Below are positions 8,932 through 18,224 of a stretch of 35,552 nucleotides of DNA, one piece after another. How positions within the stretch are numbered: position 1 is the stretch's first letter; each line of letters opens with the position of its first letter. The notes beneath the pieces were generated by a model. The model saw only the letters and a program-made list of their open reading frames with translations. It was not told the DNA's origin and did not search any database. The stretch comes from a bacterium. GTDB taxonomy: Bacteria > AUK180. The stretch covers positions 1 to 35,552 of the forward strand of contig JAGLWT010000115.1 of NCBI GenBank assembly GCA_023133295.1, written 5' to 3'. Both the position numbers and the translations under genes were made by a program.

Positions 8932-8960
8932 TTGATTTATTCACTTAAAAGTTTTATACT
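8932..8960 (+). promoter_or_regulatory. sigma-70 promoter of the chemosensory operon
   Basis: TTGATT (8932-8937), a 17-base spacer and TATACT (8955-8960) precede the first MCP. GGGGG (8971-8975) acts as its ribosome site. The -35 hexamer is identical to that of the rnf promoter. Confidence 0.7.
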
Positions 8961-8981
8961 TAGGCATAAAGGGGGCTCTTT

Positions 8982-10868
8982 ATGAGATACGACGAGAAAT
9001 TTGCGGGTGAGATCCTTGAGAAAGAAAAAGAACTTGCCAAGTTCGGTACGATTGACAGATACCTTTTCGTAGTCCTTGGCCTTGGCGCCTTGCTTTTCGG
9101 CCAATTTGTCCTGAAGATCTACAATGTTCCCATTCTTATCTACTTTGTTCTTCCCGGTATGGAGATCGCGCAGAACTTATTTATTCATTTTGTTTCCGCA
9201 AAGAATCTGTACCGAAGGTGGATGAAATTCGTGTTTCCGATGGTGGATATTATGGCTGCCTGTATCGTTCTCTTTTTTACCGGCGTGAATTCCAGTCCTT
9301 TCTTTGTGGCATATTTTCTGGGACTGATACACAATAGTTACGATATGGGATTTTTTATGACCATGTACATCGGCATCGCAAGTGCCCTCGCATATTGGGG
9401 TACAATATTTATTGCGCATGCAAGCAATATAGAAGGCTTGGAACTCCATTGGTTTACCGAAATGGTCCGCGGCATCTTCATTATATACATAGCATTCCTC
9501 TCAGGAACTCTTGGTAAAAGAGCCTTGGAAAAGGTGCGGGATATCAGAAAGGCCATGTTCCAAGTATCAAAAGGAGACCTCAGCGCTTCCATGGAAGATA
9601 TCAAGGAGAAGGATGAATTCGGTTTCCTTTCCGTATCCTTCAATGAAATGATGGAAAGTTTGAATATCGCTAAAGAGCAGGCATTGGCCATTGCCGATGA
9701 CCGGCTTGATGATGAAGTATTGACCGTGGAGCATTCCGGCGATTTCGGCGAGGCCTTCCGCGCGATGTCAGCGAGGATGCATATGGTATCGAGTATCGCC
9801 CGTCAGGTCGCCGCTGATGACCTGTCGAAGATCGATATGGAGGAATTGGCCGGAGAGGGTTCTCTTACGACCGCCTTCCATAAGATGATCGAGCGCCTGA
9901 TAAATATTGCTGAATATATGAATCAAATAAAAGCCGGACAATTGAATGTAGATATCAGCGATGAATTCAAGAGCGGCGATGTCGGAAATGCCCTTTATTC
10001 GAATATGGAGAAGATCAAAGAGGTCATAGGTGAAATGAAGGACTCTTCGATAAAACTATCGGGTTCATCTACAGAGATCCTCGCTTCTTCCGAAGAGCTC
10101 AATACCGGCGCCACGGAATCAGCTGCCTCGATCGAGGAAACCACTTCAACGGTCGAAGAATTTACCACTACATCCAGGCAGATAACGGAAAATGCGGACA
10201 TAGTTTCAAGTTATGCCGAAGATACCTTGAATAACGGAATCGAACTTGAGGAAAAGATAGAAGGCCTGATCACTTCGATGGTGGAGATAAAGGATTCGAC
10301 AATGAGCACCACCAACAGGATCATGAAGTTGGGTGAACATTCCAAAGAGATCTCTGATATCCTTGCTATAATCGAAGAAATCTCTGTACAGACCAAACTC
10401 CTTGCCCTTAATGCATCTATTGAAGCAGTCGGCGCCGGTGAGGCAGGTAAAAGGTTCGGTGTGGTCGCTGAAGAGATAAAGAACCTCGCGGAATCGGTCA
10501 ATGATTCGACGAAGAAGATCAAGGAGATCATCGAGACCATTAAAACATCTATCGAAGAATCGGTCATCTCGTCCGAATCTCAGATCAAGGATGTGAATTA
10601 CGGTGTGAAGAAACTCGAAGGAGTGAGGGAATTCACGGAGCGGCTCAAAGCGGTTATGCAGAAAACAAATGATGCTTCCAAACAGATCAAGATCTCGACG
10701 ATGCAGCAGAAGACGGCAGGGGATCAACTCCTGGAGGCGATGAAGGATATCACCGGAGTCGCGAATCAGACGGCGACATCTACAAGAGAGCTTGTCTCTC
10801 TCGTTGAAAATCTTAATGCGATCTCGCGCTCTCTGACCGATATGGCTGATTATTTTGAGGTAGATTAA
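8982..10868 (+). CDS. Methyl-accepting chemotaxis protein with poly-HAMP array (MCP 1)
   Basis: A 628-residue chemoreceptor. Residues 25-178 hold about six membrane helices with only short loops, so there is no classical periplasmic ligand domain and sensing is probably within the membrane. A HAMP domain follows (about 180-230, with DEFGFLSVSFNEM). Three further HAMP-like units of about 45-50 residues come next, marked by GDFGEAFRAM (253-262), GSLTTAFHKM (293-302) and GDVGNALYSNM (332-342). The cytoplasmic signalling hairpin spans about 350-628. Its tip reads QTKLLALNASIEAVGAGEAG, where most MCPs have AAIEAARAGE. No CheR-binding C-terminal pentapeptide is seen. It heads the operon and is paralogous to the next gene. 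Confidence 0.92.
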   Translation: MRYDEKFAGEILEKEKELAKFGTIDRYLFVVLGLGALLFGQFVLKIYNVPILIYFVLPGMEIAQNLFIHFVSAKNLYRRWMKFVFPMVDIMAACIVLFFTGVNSSPFFVAYFLGLIHNSYDMGFFMTMYIGIASALAYWGTIFIAHASNIEGLELHWFTEMVRGIFIIYIAFLSGTLGKRALEKVRDIRKAMFQVSKGDLSASMEDIKEKDEFGFLSVSFNEMMESLNIAKEQALAIADDRLDDEVLTVEHSGDFGEAFRAMSARMHMVSSIARQVAADDLSKIDMEELAGEGSLTTAFHKMIERLINIAEYMNQIKAGQLNVDISDEFKSGDVGNALYSNMEKIKEVIGEMKDSSIKLSGSSTEILASSEELNTGATESAASIEETTSTVEEFTTTSRQITENADIVSSYAEDTLNNGIELEEKIEGLITSMVEIKDSTMSTTNRIMKLGEHSKEISDILAIIEEISVQTKLLALNASIEAVGAGEAGKRFGVVAEEIKNLAESVNDSTKKIKEIIETIKTSIEESVISSESQIKDVNYGVKKLEGVREFTERLKAVMQKTNDASKQIKISTMQQKTAGDQLLEAMKDITGVANQTATSTRELVSLVENLNAISRSLTDMADYFEVD

Positions 10869-10927
10869 GATTGACAATTTTTTTGTTTGCAAGAATCAAT
10901 TTTCAATTGCGGTAATGAGGGAAAAAT

Positions 10928-12823
10928 ATGTTACAGAACAAGGCTGACTATAAAATAACATTTCAAAAGGAAGTACATGAAAAAGAGAAGGAACTGCTTC
11001 TTTTCGGTGCTACGGATCGTTGGGGGATCCTGATACTTTCTACAATAGTTCTCATTTTAGGAAAATTCGTATTCAAGGTATTTGAGTTCGACTGGATAAT
11101 AATATTTATATCTCCCGTTATACTATTTGTGGAAAATGTCGTTCTGATATGGATATTAAAGACAGACAAATACCATCCGATCATTAAATATGTGCTTCCC
11201 GTCATCGATCTTGTCGCGGGGATGTGGGTCATCTATTTCACAGGATTTGCCCTCAGTCCGTTTATTCTGGCCCCGTTCATTTCGATCATCCATAACGGAG
11301 ATGATTTCGGCCTGAAGGTCGCTTTATATGTTGCCTGTGTATATGCATCCGTTTATGTCGGTGCTGCGCTGATCTTCAGTCATTTCCCTATTTATATCAA
11401 TGCTGATCACTGGTTCATCCATGCCATGAGAGTCGGACTTATTCTGTATATCGGAATGGTCTGCGCGGTATTGGGAGAGAAAAAGATCAATAAGCTCCGT
11501 CTCCTGAGAGAGGCGATGCATAAGGTCGAGAACGGACGAATAGATATTGAGATAGAGGTGACCCATAAGGATGAAGCGGGTTTTCTCGCAATCAGCTTCA
11601 ATAATATGATGAAGAGCTTAGCGTTGGCAAAGATGCAGGCGGAAGCGATCTCTGACGATATGCTTGATGCTGAAATAATAAGCCATGAGTTCGAAGGTGA
11701 TTTCGGAGTGGCTTTCCAACGCATGAAAACGACGCTTTTGAAGCTCTCTCAAGTCGCGAAACATCTGGAGAATGATGATCTGTCCGCGATAAATTTGGAC
11801 GATCTCTCACGCGAAGGGACACTTTCCGGTGCATTCAGAAGTATGGTGGAGAGATTTATTTCCCTTTCGGAATATATGAATAGGATAAAAGACGGAGACC
11901 TGAGTATCAAAATCAATAAAGAGCAGGTGAAAGGCGACCTTGGCGGAGCCGTTTATAATAATATGCTGAAGACCAAGGAAGTCATTGGCGAAATGAAGGA
12001 CTCTTCGATAAAACTATCTGGTTCATCTACGGAGATCCTCGCTTCTGCGGAAGAGCTCAATACCGGTGCTACCGAATCCGCCGCATCCATTGAGGAAACC
12101 ACTTCAACGGTCGAGGAATTCACCACCACATCCAGGCAGATCACGGAGAATGCGAATATAGTTTCAAGTTATGCCGAAGATACTTTGACTAACGGCCTTG
12201 AGCTTGAAGAGAGGATAGACGGCCTCATCTCATCAATGGTAGAGATAAAAGAATCGACGATGAGCACCACCAACAGGATCATGAAACTGGGCGAACATTC
12301 CAAAGAGATATCTGATATCCTTTCCATAATCGAGGAAATATCGGTTCAGACCAAGCTCCTTGCCCTTAATGCTTCTATTGAAGCAGTCGGTGCCGGCGAG
12401 GCCGGCAAAAGATTCGGTGTGGTCGCTGAAGAGATAAAGAACCTCGCGGAATCGGTCAATGATTCGACGAAGAAGATCAAGGAGATCATCGAGACCATTA
12501 AAACATCCATTGAAGAGTCGGTTATTTCATCCGAATCTCAGATCAAGGATGTGAATTTCGGTGTGGAGAAACTTGAAGGGGTGAAGGAATTCACGGAACG
12601 GCTCAAAGCAGTTATGCAGAAAACAAATGATGCTTCCAAACAGATAAAGGTCTCAACAATGCAGCAAAAATCTGCCGGGGATCAGCTTTTGGAAGCGATG
12701 AAGGATATTGCGGGAGTCGCGAATCAAACGGCGACATCCACAAAAGAACTTGTTTCTCTAGTTGAAAATCTTAATGCGATCTCGCGTTCTTTGGCTGATA
12801 TGGCGGATTATTACAAGGTGTAA
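10928..12823 (+). CDS. Methyl-accepting chemotaxis protein with poly-HAMP array (MCP 2)
   Basis: A 631-residue twin of the preceding gene with the same plan: about six N-terminal membrane helices, a HAMP domain with DEAGFLAISFNNM, three HAMP-like repeats (GDFGVAFQRM, GTLSGAFRSM, GDLGGAVYNNM) and an MCP signalling domain. The signalling half is almost identical to MCP 1. The membrane half is clearly diverged, so the two probably sense different cues and feed the same kinase. It starts 59 bases after MCP 1 with GAGGGAAAA before the ATG, and 3 bases separate its stop from the kinase start. No C-terminal CheR tether is seen. Confidence 0.92.
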   Translation: MLQNKADYKITFQKEVHEKEKELLLFGATDRWGILILSTIVLILGKFVFKVFEFDWIIIFISPVILFVENVVLIWILKTDKYHPIIKYVLPVIDLVAGMWVIYFTGFALSPFILAPFISIIHNGDDFGLKVALYVACVYASVYVGAALIFSHFPIYINADHWFIHAMRVGLILYIGMVCAVLGEKKINKLRLLREAMHKVENGRIDIEIEVTHKDEAGFLAISFNNMMKSLALAKMQAEAISDDMLDAEIISHEFEGDFGVAFQRMKTTLLKLSQVAKHLENDDLSAINLDDLSREGTLSGAFRSMVERFISLSEYMNRIKDGDLSIKINKEQVKGDLGGAVYNNMLKTKEVIGEMKDSSIKLSGSSTEILASAEELNTGATESAASIEETTSTVEEFTTTSRQITENANIVSSYAEDTLTNGLELEERIDGLISSMVEIKESTMSTTNRIMKLGEHSKEISDILSIIEEISVQTKLLALNASIEAVGAGEAGKRFGVVAEEIKNLAESVNDSTKKIKEIIETIKTSIEESVISSESQIKDVNFGVEKLEGVKEFTERLKAVMQKTNDASKQIKVSTMQQKSAGDQLLEAMKDIAGVANQTATSTKELVSLVENLNAISRSLADMADYYKV

Positions 12824-12826
12824 TTG

Positions 12827-15019
12827 ATGGAAGACAAATTATCCAAAACACAGCTCTTCGGATTTTTCCAACAGGAGTTCGATGATCGTTCAACGGTTAT
12901 AACGAATAATCTTCTGGAACTGGAAGCTGGGAAGGATAACAGCAAATTTATTAAACCCATATTAAGAGAGGTGCATGGATTGAAGGGATCCTCAAAGATG
13001 GTCGGCCTTGCAGATGTAGCCCGGCTGGTACACAAATGGGAGGATCTTTTCAAAGACATCTCCAATGACAAAGTGGCGTTTAATGACGAAATGCTCAACC
13101 TTTCGCTGCTTATCATTGATTCGATCGCTGAGGATGTCGAGAAGCAGATCTCCGAGGAATCTCCTCCGGCTTCCTATAATGACATAATCGGCGAGATCGA
13201 GAGATTGAGAAGCGGCCCCGCTCCGGAAGAGAAAAAAGAGATAAAAGAAAAAGAAAAGGAAGAGGAAGAGGAGAGGATCGAGGAAAATGTCGCGCCCGAA
13301 AAAGTGGCTGTAGAAGAAAAAAAGAAGAAGAAAGCCGGAAGTACAGCAAAGAAAGAAGAAACGGGATCAAAAACAGAGCAGAAAAGCAAGAAATCTCAGA
13401 TAGCGGAAACCAATATTACCGTTCCCGTTAAGAAGATCAATTCTCTTATCGATTCCCTTGGCCAGATCATAATCAAGGATAATTTTCTGGCGAATATCGA
13501 AAAACGGCTGATCTACCTCCGGCGGCTCCTTGACAGTAACAAGAATCAAAAAGACTTGGCTATCGACCTCAAGGAGACGATAAAGATGGTATCCCGTGAG
13601 GTTCAGAGCAATAAATACTTCACAAGGGAACTCAAACAGGATGTTCTTTCATTGAAGATGATCCCTGTTCAGAAATTGACCGCGAAATTCCCCAGAATGG
13701 TATATGAGATCTCGCAGGAATTAAATAAAAGGATATCCTTTGATATAGTAGGGAACAATGCTGAGATCGAGGCAGAGGTCTTTGATAAATTGACCGATCC
13801 GCTGCTGCATATGATACGCAATTCCATTGATCACGGTATCGAATCTCCCGAGGAGCGTGATAAATTAGGCAAGCCGCCTATCGGTATTATTCATGTTTCC
13901 TTTGAACAAACCTCGGACAATATTATCATTCACTGCCGGGATGACGGAAAGGGGCTTTCAAGGGAGAAACTCTTGAAAAAAGGCATTGAGAGTGGTGTTG
14001 TAACGGAAAAGGAGGCGAAAAACCTCACCGATAGCGATATCTTTTATTTTATCTTCACGATGGGATTTTCTACCAAGGAAAAATTGTCCGAATTGTCCGG
14101 CCGCGGGATCGGTATGAATGTTGTTAAAACAACCATTGTGGATGAGCTCAAAGGCCGCATTGAGATAGACAATCGCCCCGGAGAAGGTGTAGAATTCGTT
14201 CTTTATATCCCATTGACATTGTCTATCTTGAATGTACTGCTTTTCGAAGGGACAGATGATCTTTTCGGTATTCCCATTGATTATATCCGCGGGATCTTCC
14301 ATCGTTCGAGGATCAGGGTAAAAACCGTTAAGAAGCGCAATTATATTGAATTTGAAGGTTCTTTGATCCCGCTATATTCCTTTTCTCAGGTAGTAGGCCA
14401 AGTAAGCCCTTATGATGAGGATTTCATCCTTATCGGGGAATTCAATTTTATCAAATTTGCTTTTACCGTGGAAAATATTGTGGAGAAAATCTCAGCTGTG
14501 ATCAAAAAACTCAATCCTCCCATTTCGGAGAACAGTTTGTACCTCGGATCCATAATTCTGGGAAACGGCAAATTGACCCCTATTCTTGATCCCGAATATT
14601 TTTCACAGGATGCTGCAAAATTCCTCATGGACACCAAGAACCTCCGTATCGAAGACAAAGTGAGTTACCGGATCTTAGTCGTTGATGACTCGATCACTAC
14701 GAGAACCATTGAGAAGAACCTTCTGGTAGAACTCGGTTATGAGGTCGACGAGGCCGCCGACGGGGCTGCCGCCCTGGAATTGGTTTTGAAAAATCATTAT
14801 GACCTGATATTTTCTGATGTACAAATGCCTGTAATGGACGGAGCAGAATTTCTATTGGCTATAAGAAGAAGAAAGAAGAGCAAAACGATACCGTTCGTAT
14901 TCGTCTCAACGGTGGATAGCTCGATTCTCGATGTTCCTGCGAAATCATATCAATCCTTTATTAAGAAAAGAGATTTCACAATCAAACAGCTTGAGGGATT
15001 GCTGAGGGAATTATTATGA
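12827..15019 (+). CDS. cheA: CheA-type histidine kinase fused to a receiver (FrzE-like)
   Basis: A 730-residue hybrid kinase. An Hpt domain (about 5-110) carries the phospho-accepting His50 in VHGLKGSS. A strongly charged Lys/Glu linker (about 133-190) follows, then a dimerisation helix pair (about 195-285). The HATPase domain (about 310-462) has the N-box RNSIDHG (Asn332), RDDGKGL and GRGIGMNVV. A CheW-like P5 domain (about 467-600) follows. The C-terminal receiver (614-730) has Asp620/621, phospho-acceptor Asp664 and Lys713. The fused receiver is the plan of Myxococcus FrzE and suggests an internal phosphate sink or output. I start at the ATG 12827, with AAGGTG 6 bases upstream, rather than the TTG at 12824. 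The stop overlaps cheB by 4 bases. Confidence 0.93.
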   Translation: MEDKLSKTQLFGFFQQEFDDRSTVITNNLLELEAGKDNSKFIKPILREVHGLKGSSKMVGLADVARLVHKWEDLFKDISNDKVAFNDEMLNLSLLIIDSIAEDVEKQISEESPPASYNDIIGEIERLRSGPAPEEKKEIKEKEKEEEEERIEENVAPEKVAVEEKKKKKAGSTAKKEETGSKTEQKSKKSQIAETNITVPVKKINSLIDSLGQIIIKDNFLANIEKRLIYLRRLLDSNKNQKDLAIDLKETIKMVSREVQSNKYFTRELKQDVLSLKMIPVQKLTAKFPRMVYEISQELNKRISFDIVGNNAEIEAEVFDKLTDPLLHMIRNSIDHGIESPEERDKLGKPPIGIIHVSFEQTSDNIIIHCRDDGKGLSREKLLKKGIESGVVTEKEAKNLTDSDIFYFIFTMGFSTKEKLSELSGRGIGMNVVKTTIVDELKGRIEIDNRPGEGVEFVLYIPLTLSILNVLLFEGTDDLFGIPIDYIRGIFHRSRIRVKTVKKRNYIEFEGSLIPLYSFSQVVGQVSPYDEDFILIGEFNFIKFAFTVENIVEKISAVIKKLNPPISENSLYLGSIILGNGKLTPILDPEYFSQDAAKFLMDTKNLRIEDKVSYRILVVDDSITTRTIEKNLLVELGYEVDEAADGAAALELVLKNHYDLIFSDVQMPVMDGAEFLLAIRRRKKSKTIPFVFVSTVDSSILDVPAKSYQSFIKKRDFTIKQLEGLLRELL

Positions 15020-16014
15020 TACGCATTTTGATCGTAGATGATTCGGTTGTAGTAAGAAGAACTCTTCGGGAGATCTTCATGGACGATGATAATATCGAGG
15101 TCGTAGCAGAAGCGCAAAATGGAAATGAGGCCGTATACTTTGCCAAGAAGTTCATTCCGGATGTGATCACAATGGATATACATATGCCCGGCGGCAATGG
15201 ATTTATGGCCATTGAGAAGATCATGAGAGATAACCCCACCCCCATACTTATCCTGACAGCTTCGGCAGGCATTTCCGATGAGGTATCGATCTTTCAGGTC
15301 TTGAAATACGGTATTGTTGACATATTCGAGAAGCCCGATATCATGGAATGGGAGAAAAACCCCACTTTGAAGAAGAAATTCTTTGAGAAGCTCCATGAAT
15401 TGTCATTTCTGAAAGACAGAATGAAGAAGGTAAAGAGAGAAAGAAAATATATCGCGTCAGAGATCAAATTACTGGCAATAATCTCTTCAACAGGCGGCCC
15501 GAAGGTCTTAAAGGATATTTTCTCGTCATTGAAACCTGAGCTCCGTGTTCCTATCTTATGTGTGCAGCACATCTCCAGGGGATTCGGGTCCGGGCTGATA
15601 AAATGGATGGACGCGTTTTCCGTTCTGCCTGTTTCTACTGTTGCTAATAATGAAAAGTTGAAAAAAGGCCATATTTATTTCCCACCGGACGATCATCATC
15701 TGGAGATCTCTCACAACCTAAGGGCTGTTCTAAACCAGAAAGAGCCGATCTTCGGCCTGCGTCCCGCGGGAGATTACCTATTGAGATCAATGTCCTTTCT
15801 CGGAGACCGCGGAATGGGAATAATCCTTACGGGAATGGGAAGTGATGGCTCGAAGGGGCTTAGAGAGATCTATATGAACGGGGGATATACCATAGTTCAG
15901 GACAAGGAATCTTCAGTGGTATGGGGAATGCCCAAGAGCGCAGTTGAGCTCGGATGTGTAAATGAAGTTCTTGGTGTATCGGAGATGGTAGATAGGATCA
16001 ATGAATTAATATGA
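15016..16014 (+). CDS. cheB: Chemoreceptor glutamate methylesterase CheB
   Basis: A 332-residue response regulator that removes methyl groups from MCPs, completing adaptation together with CheR. The N-terminal receiver has Asp9/Asp10, phospho-acceptor Asp54 (TMDIHMPG) and Lys106 (FEKPD). The basic linker of about 130-150 leads to the methylesterase domain, where Ser158 (ISSTGGP), His185 (VQHIS) and Asp277 (GMGSDG) form the catalytic triad. All key residues are present and the length is normal. It overlaps both neighbours by 4 bases. Confidence 0.95.
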   Translation: MIRILIVDDSVVVRRTLREIFMDDDNIEVVAEAQNGNEAVYFAKKFIPDVITMDIHMPGGNGFMAIEKIMRDNPTPILILTASAGISDEVSIFQVLKYGIVDIFEKPDIMEWEKNPTLKKKFFEKLHELSFLKDRMKKVKRERKYIASEIKLLAIISSTGGPKVLKDIFSSLKPELRVPILCVQHISRGFGSGLIKWMDAFSVLPVSTVANNEKLKKGHIYFPPDDHHLEISHNLRAVLNQKEPIFGLRPAGDYLLRSMSFLGDRGMGIILTGMGSDGSKGLREIYMNGGYTIVQDKESSVVWGMPKSAVELGCVNEVLGVSEMVDRINELI

Positions 16015-17423
16015 ATTTACCCTCAACTTTGTCCTCATTTGTTCTGGATCGCTTCGGGATCAATCTGAATCCTGAAAAGACAGAAGCGGTACTGAGCTTT
16101 TTGAAGGAGACAAAGGGATTATCTGAAGACAATTTAATTGCTGCGATCAACGCGGATTCTGTCCTCTTATACGATCTGATAAACAAGATAGTGGTTCCTG
16201 AAACCTATTTCTTCCGTAATCTCGAACACCTATTAATTCTGATAGATATTTTAACCAAGGAATTCACGGGCAGGAAAAGTCTCATGTTCTTATCTGCCGG
16301 CTGCTCTACCGGTGAGGAGGCCTATACCTTAGCCATACTTCTTAAAGAAAAATTTCCGCATCTTTACGAGAATTCCATGATCTACGGCATTGACCTCAAT
16401 CCGAAATCCATTGAAAAAGCTAAGCATGGCGTTTATACCAAATCTTCCATCAGGAACGACATGATGGGTGTTGGCAACAGGCACATAAAGAGGCTATCAC
16501 CATATGAATACCGGCTTTCCGATGAGATAAGAGGGAAAGTTGTTTTCAAACAGGGCAATCTTCTGGATTATGATTATTGCTGCTGGACGAAACAATATGA
16601 CATTATTCTCTGTCGAAATGTTTTTATTTATTTTGATACAGACCACATTTTGAAGGCGCTTAAGCGTTTCTACGATATAATGCATGAGAACAGTTATCTT
16701 TTTGTGGGGCATTCTGAGATGATCAATCAGATATCAACGGAGTTCCAACCGCTTTTGCTGAGAAACAGCTTTGTTTTTCAAAAAGCCGTTGAGAAATCAC
16801 CCGTTTCTGAAAACGATTTGATAATAGAGAATAAGCCGCCGAAAAAAACCGATAAGAGAACGGAAATGCCCAAGTCAAAGAAACTGACCGCGGTAGCGAT
16901 TGAAGAAAATGAAATGAGACTTGAAAAGATCAGAGAGAAGATCTCAGAGGAATTGTACGGAGATGCCAAGGAAATGGTACATAAGTATCTGGAGGATTAT
17001 CCAACTTCTCTTCATGCAAGCATCTTATCCGCGACACTGCTCTTATTCGATCAGAAACACGATGAGGCGTTGGAACTCATTGATTCGATCGTGAAGGTCC
17101 CCGAAACAAAGTATTACATTTTCTTTCTGAAGGGTATACTCTTTTCAGAAACAGGGGATTTTTCTATGAGTATCAAATTCTTTAAACTGGCATTGGTCGA
17201 GAATCCGACATGCCTGATCTCTAATTTCTTTTTGGGATTTATTAACGAAGAGAAAAGATATTACCGCATTTCTCTGAAGTATTATACGGAGACGATACGA
17301 AATAAAAATCTCTTTATTAAAGATAGCGTTCAAAAGATCATGCCGCATCTGAGCGGAAAACAATTAAGGGACCTTGCCCAGAAGAAATATACAGCTTTGA
17401 AAATTAAGGAGGCAGCTTTATGA
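16011..17423 (+). CDS. cheR: Chemoreceptor methyltransferase CheR with C-terminal TPR region
   Basis: The 470-residue protein joins a CheR methyltransferase (about 1-262) to a helical repeat tail (about 300-470). The SAM-binding motif FLSAGCSTGEEAYT lies at 93-106, the ETYFFRN segment at 64-70, and LCRNVFIYF and GHSEMI follow, as in CheR. The tail has TPR-like pairs (for example GDFSMSIKFFKLALVENPT) and is preceded by a Lys-rich linker. FrzF-type CheR proteins have the same layout. Because the MCPs lack a C-terminal CheR tether, the TPR region may recruit or regulate the enzyme; this is inference. It overlaps cheB and the next receiver by 4 bases each. Confidence 0.93.
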   Translation: MNLPSTLSSFVLDRFGINLNPEKTEAVLSFLKETKGLSEDNLIAAINADSVLLYDLINKIVVPETYFFRNLEHLLILIDILTKEFTGRKSLMFLSAGCSTGEEAYTLAILLKEKFPHLYENSMIYGIDLNPKSIEKAKHGVYTKSSIRNDMMGVGNRHIKRLSPYEYRLSDEIRGKVVFKQGNLLDYDYCCWTKQYDIILCRNVFIYFDTDHILKALKRFYDIMHENSYLFVGHSEMINQISTEFQPLLLRNSFVFQKAVEKSPVSENDLIIENKPPKKTDKRTEMPKSKKLTAVAIEENEMRLEKIREKISEELYGDAKEMVHKYLEDYPTSLHASILSATLLLFDQKHDEALELIDSIVKVPETKYYIFFLKGILFSETGDFSMSIKFFKLALVENPTCLISNFFLGFINEEKRYYRISLKYYTETIRNKNLFIKDSVQKIMPHLSGKQLRDLAQKKYTALKIKEAAL

Positions 17424-17794
17424 AATTATTATATGTGGAAGACAGCACCACACTTGTGAAGATGGTAAAATTCTATCTCGAACAAAAAGGGATCGAGGTC
17501 TTCAGTTGTGATAATGTCGATGAAGCCATTGAAATATTGGATAATGAGCAGATAGATTTCATCCTTGCGGATATAATTCTGAGAGGTACTTTCAAAACCG
17601 GATATATCCTTGTAAGAGAGGTGAAGAAGGACCCCAAGTTGAAGGATATCCCGATCGTCCTCACCTCCACGAGAAATGCGAAATCGGCCACTATTACAGC
17701 TCAAAAGGTAGGTGCTGACGGCTTTGTGGAAAAACCATACAATATGGATGATCTTTACAAGACGATCATTGAGGTAATGAATGAAAGTGCTTAA
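17420..17794 (+). CDS. Single-domain response regulator (CheY-like)
   Basis: A 124-residue stand-alone receiver with acidic pair Glu7/Asp8, phospho-acceptor Asp51 (LADIILRG), Thr82 or Ser83 and Lys105 (VEKPY). With no output domain it probably acts by protein contact, as CheY does on motors. LRGTFKTG after Asp51 is a slightly longer loop than in CheY. It is translationally linked to CheR (ATGA) and overlaps the following cheW by 14 bases. Confidence 0.9.
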   Translation: MKLLYVEDSTTLVKMVKFYLEQKGIEVFSCDNVDEAIEILDNEQIDFILADIILRGTFKTGYILVREVKKDPKLKDIPIVLTSTRNAKSATITAQKVGADGFVEKPYNMDDLYKTIIEVMNESA

Positions 17795-18224
17795 ATGCGC
17801 TATAGGAGAAACCTCATTCGGATTTGAATTGAAGAGAGAGATCGAGGAAGTGATCGAAGCCGTGGAGGTCCGCCAGTTCCCCGGCCAGAAGAAACAGACG
17901 GTCGGTTTTTTTAATTATCGCGGGCGTGAAATTCAATTACTGGACCTTGCGCATATATTGAAATGGAAGTACAGCAAGGAGTATGTGAACAGATTTATCA
18001 TTGTCATTAGGGATAAGTCGTTTGCTTTTCTGGTGGATCACATAGACAATATTTACGATCTACCCGATGAAAAGCTGGAGGACCCTTCCGATCATAAATT
18101 GCCGAATGGGGAAATGATAGCAAAGGTCTATGTTGAGGGAAGTTATCCCATATATGAGATATCTAAGATACTGGAGAAAATAAAAGATGGAAGAAAAAAA
18201 CATTCTAAAAGCAAGAGCGCTTAA
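17781..18224 (+). CDS. cheW: CheW-like coupling protein 1
   Basis: A 147-residue CheW-fold adaptor that links chemoreceptors to the kinase. Visible hallmarks are the early strand FGFELKREIEEVIEA, the central GFFNYRGREIQLLDLAHIL (CheW consensus G-x-x-x-x-R-G-x-x-x-P-V-x-D), and the second barrel FAFLVDHIDNIYDLPDE. A GAGG at 17771-17774 sets the ATG inside the end of the upstream receiver. It ends in a short Lys/Ser-rich tail (KKHSKSKSA) that overlaps the next gene by 38 bases. Confidence 0.87.
   Translation: MKVLKCAIGETSFGFELKREIEEVIEAVEVRQFPGQKKQTVGFFNYRGREIQLLDLAHILKWKYSKEYVNRFIIVIRDKSFAFLVDHIDNIYDLPDEKLEDPSDHKLPNGEMIAKVYVEGSYPIYEISKILEKIKDGRKKHSKSKSA

Noticed and set aside
8765..8981. A riboswitch, for example for c-di-GMP, ahead of the chemosensory operon
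   Set aside because: No conserved aptamer core could be found, and the promoter lies only about 20 bases before the start codon.
10206..10892. A 228-residue minus-strand frame inside MCP 1
   Set aside because: It lies antisense to the conserved signalling domain and its composition mirrors the MCP codons.
10871..10899. A promoter between the two MCP genes (TTGACA at 10871)
   Set aside because: The -35 is perfect, but the -10 position reads AATCAA, so I do not count it as a promoter.
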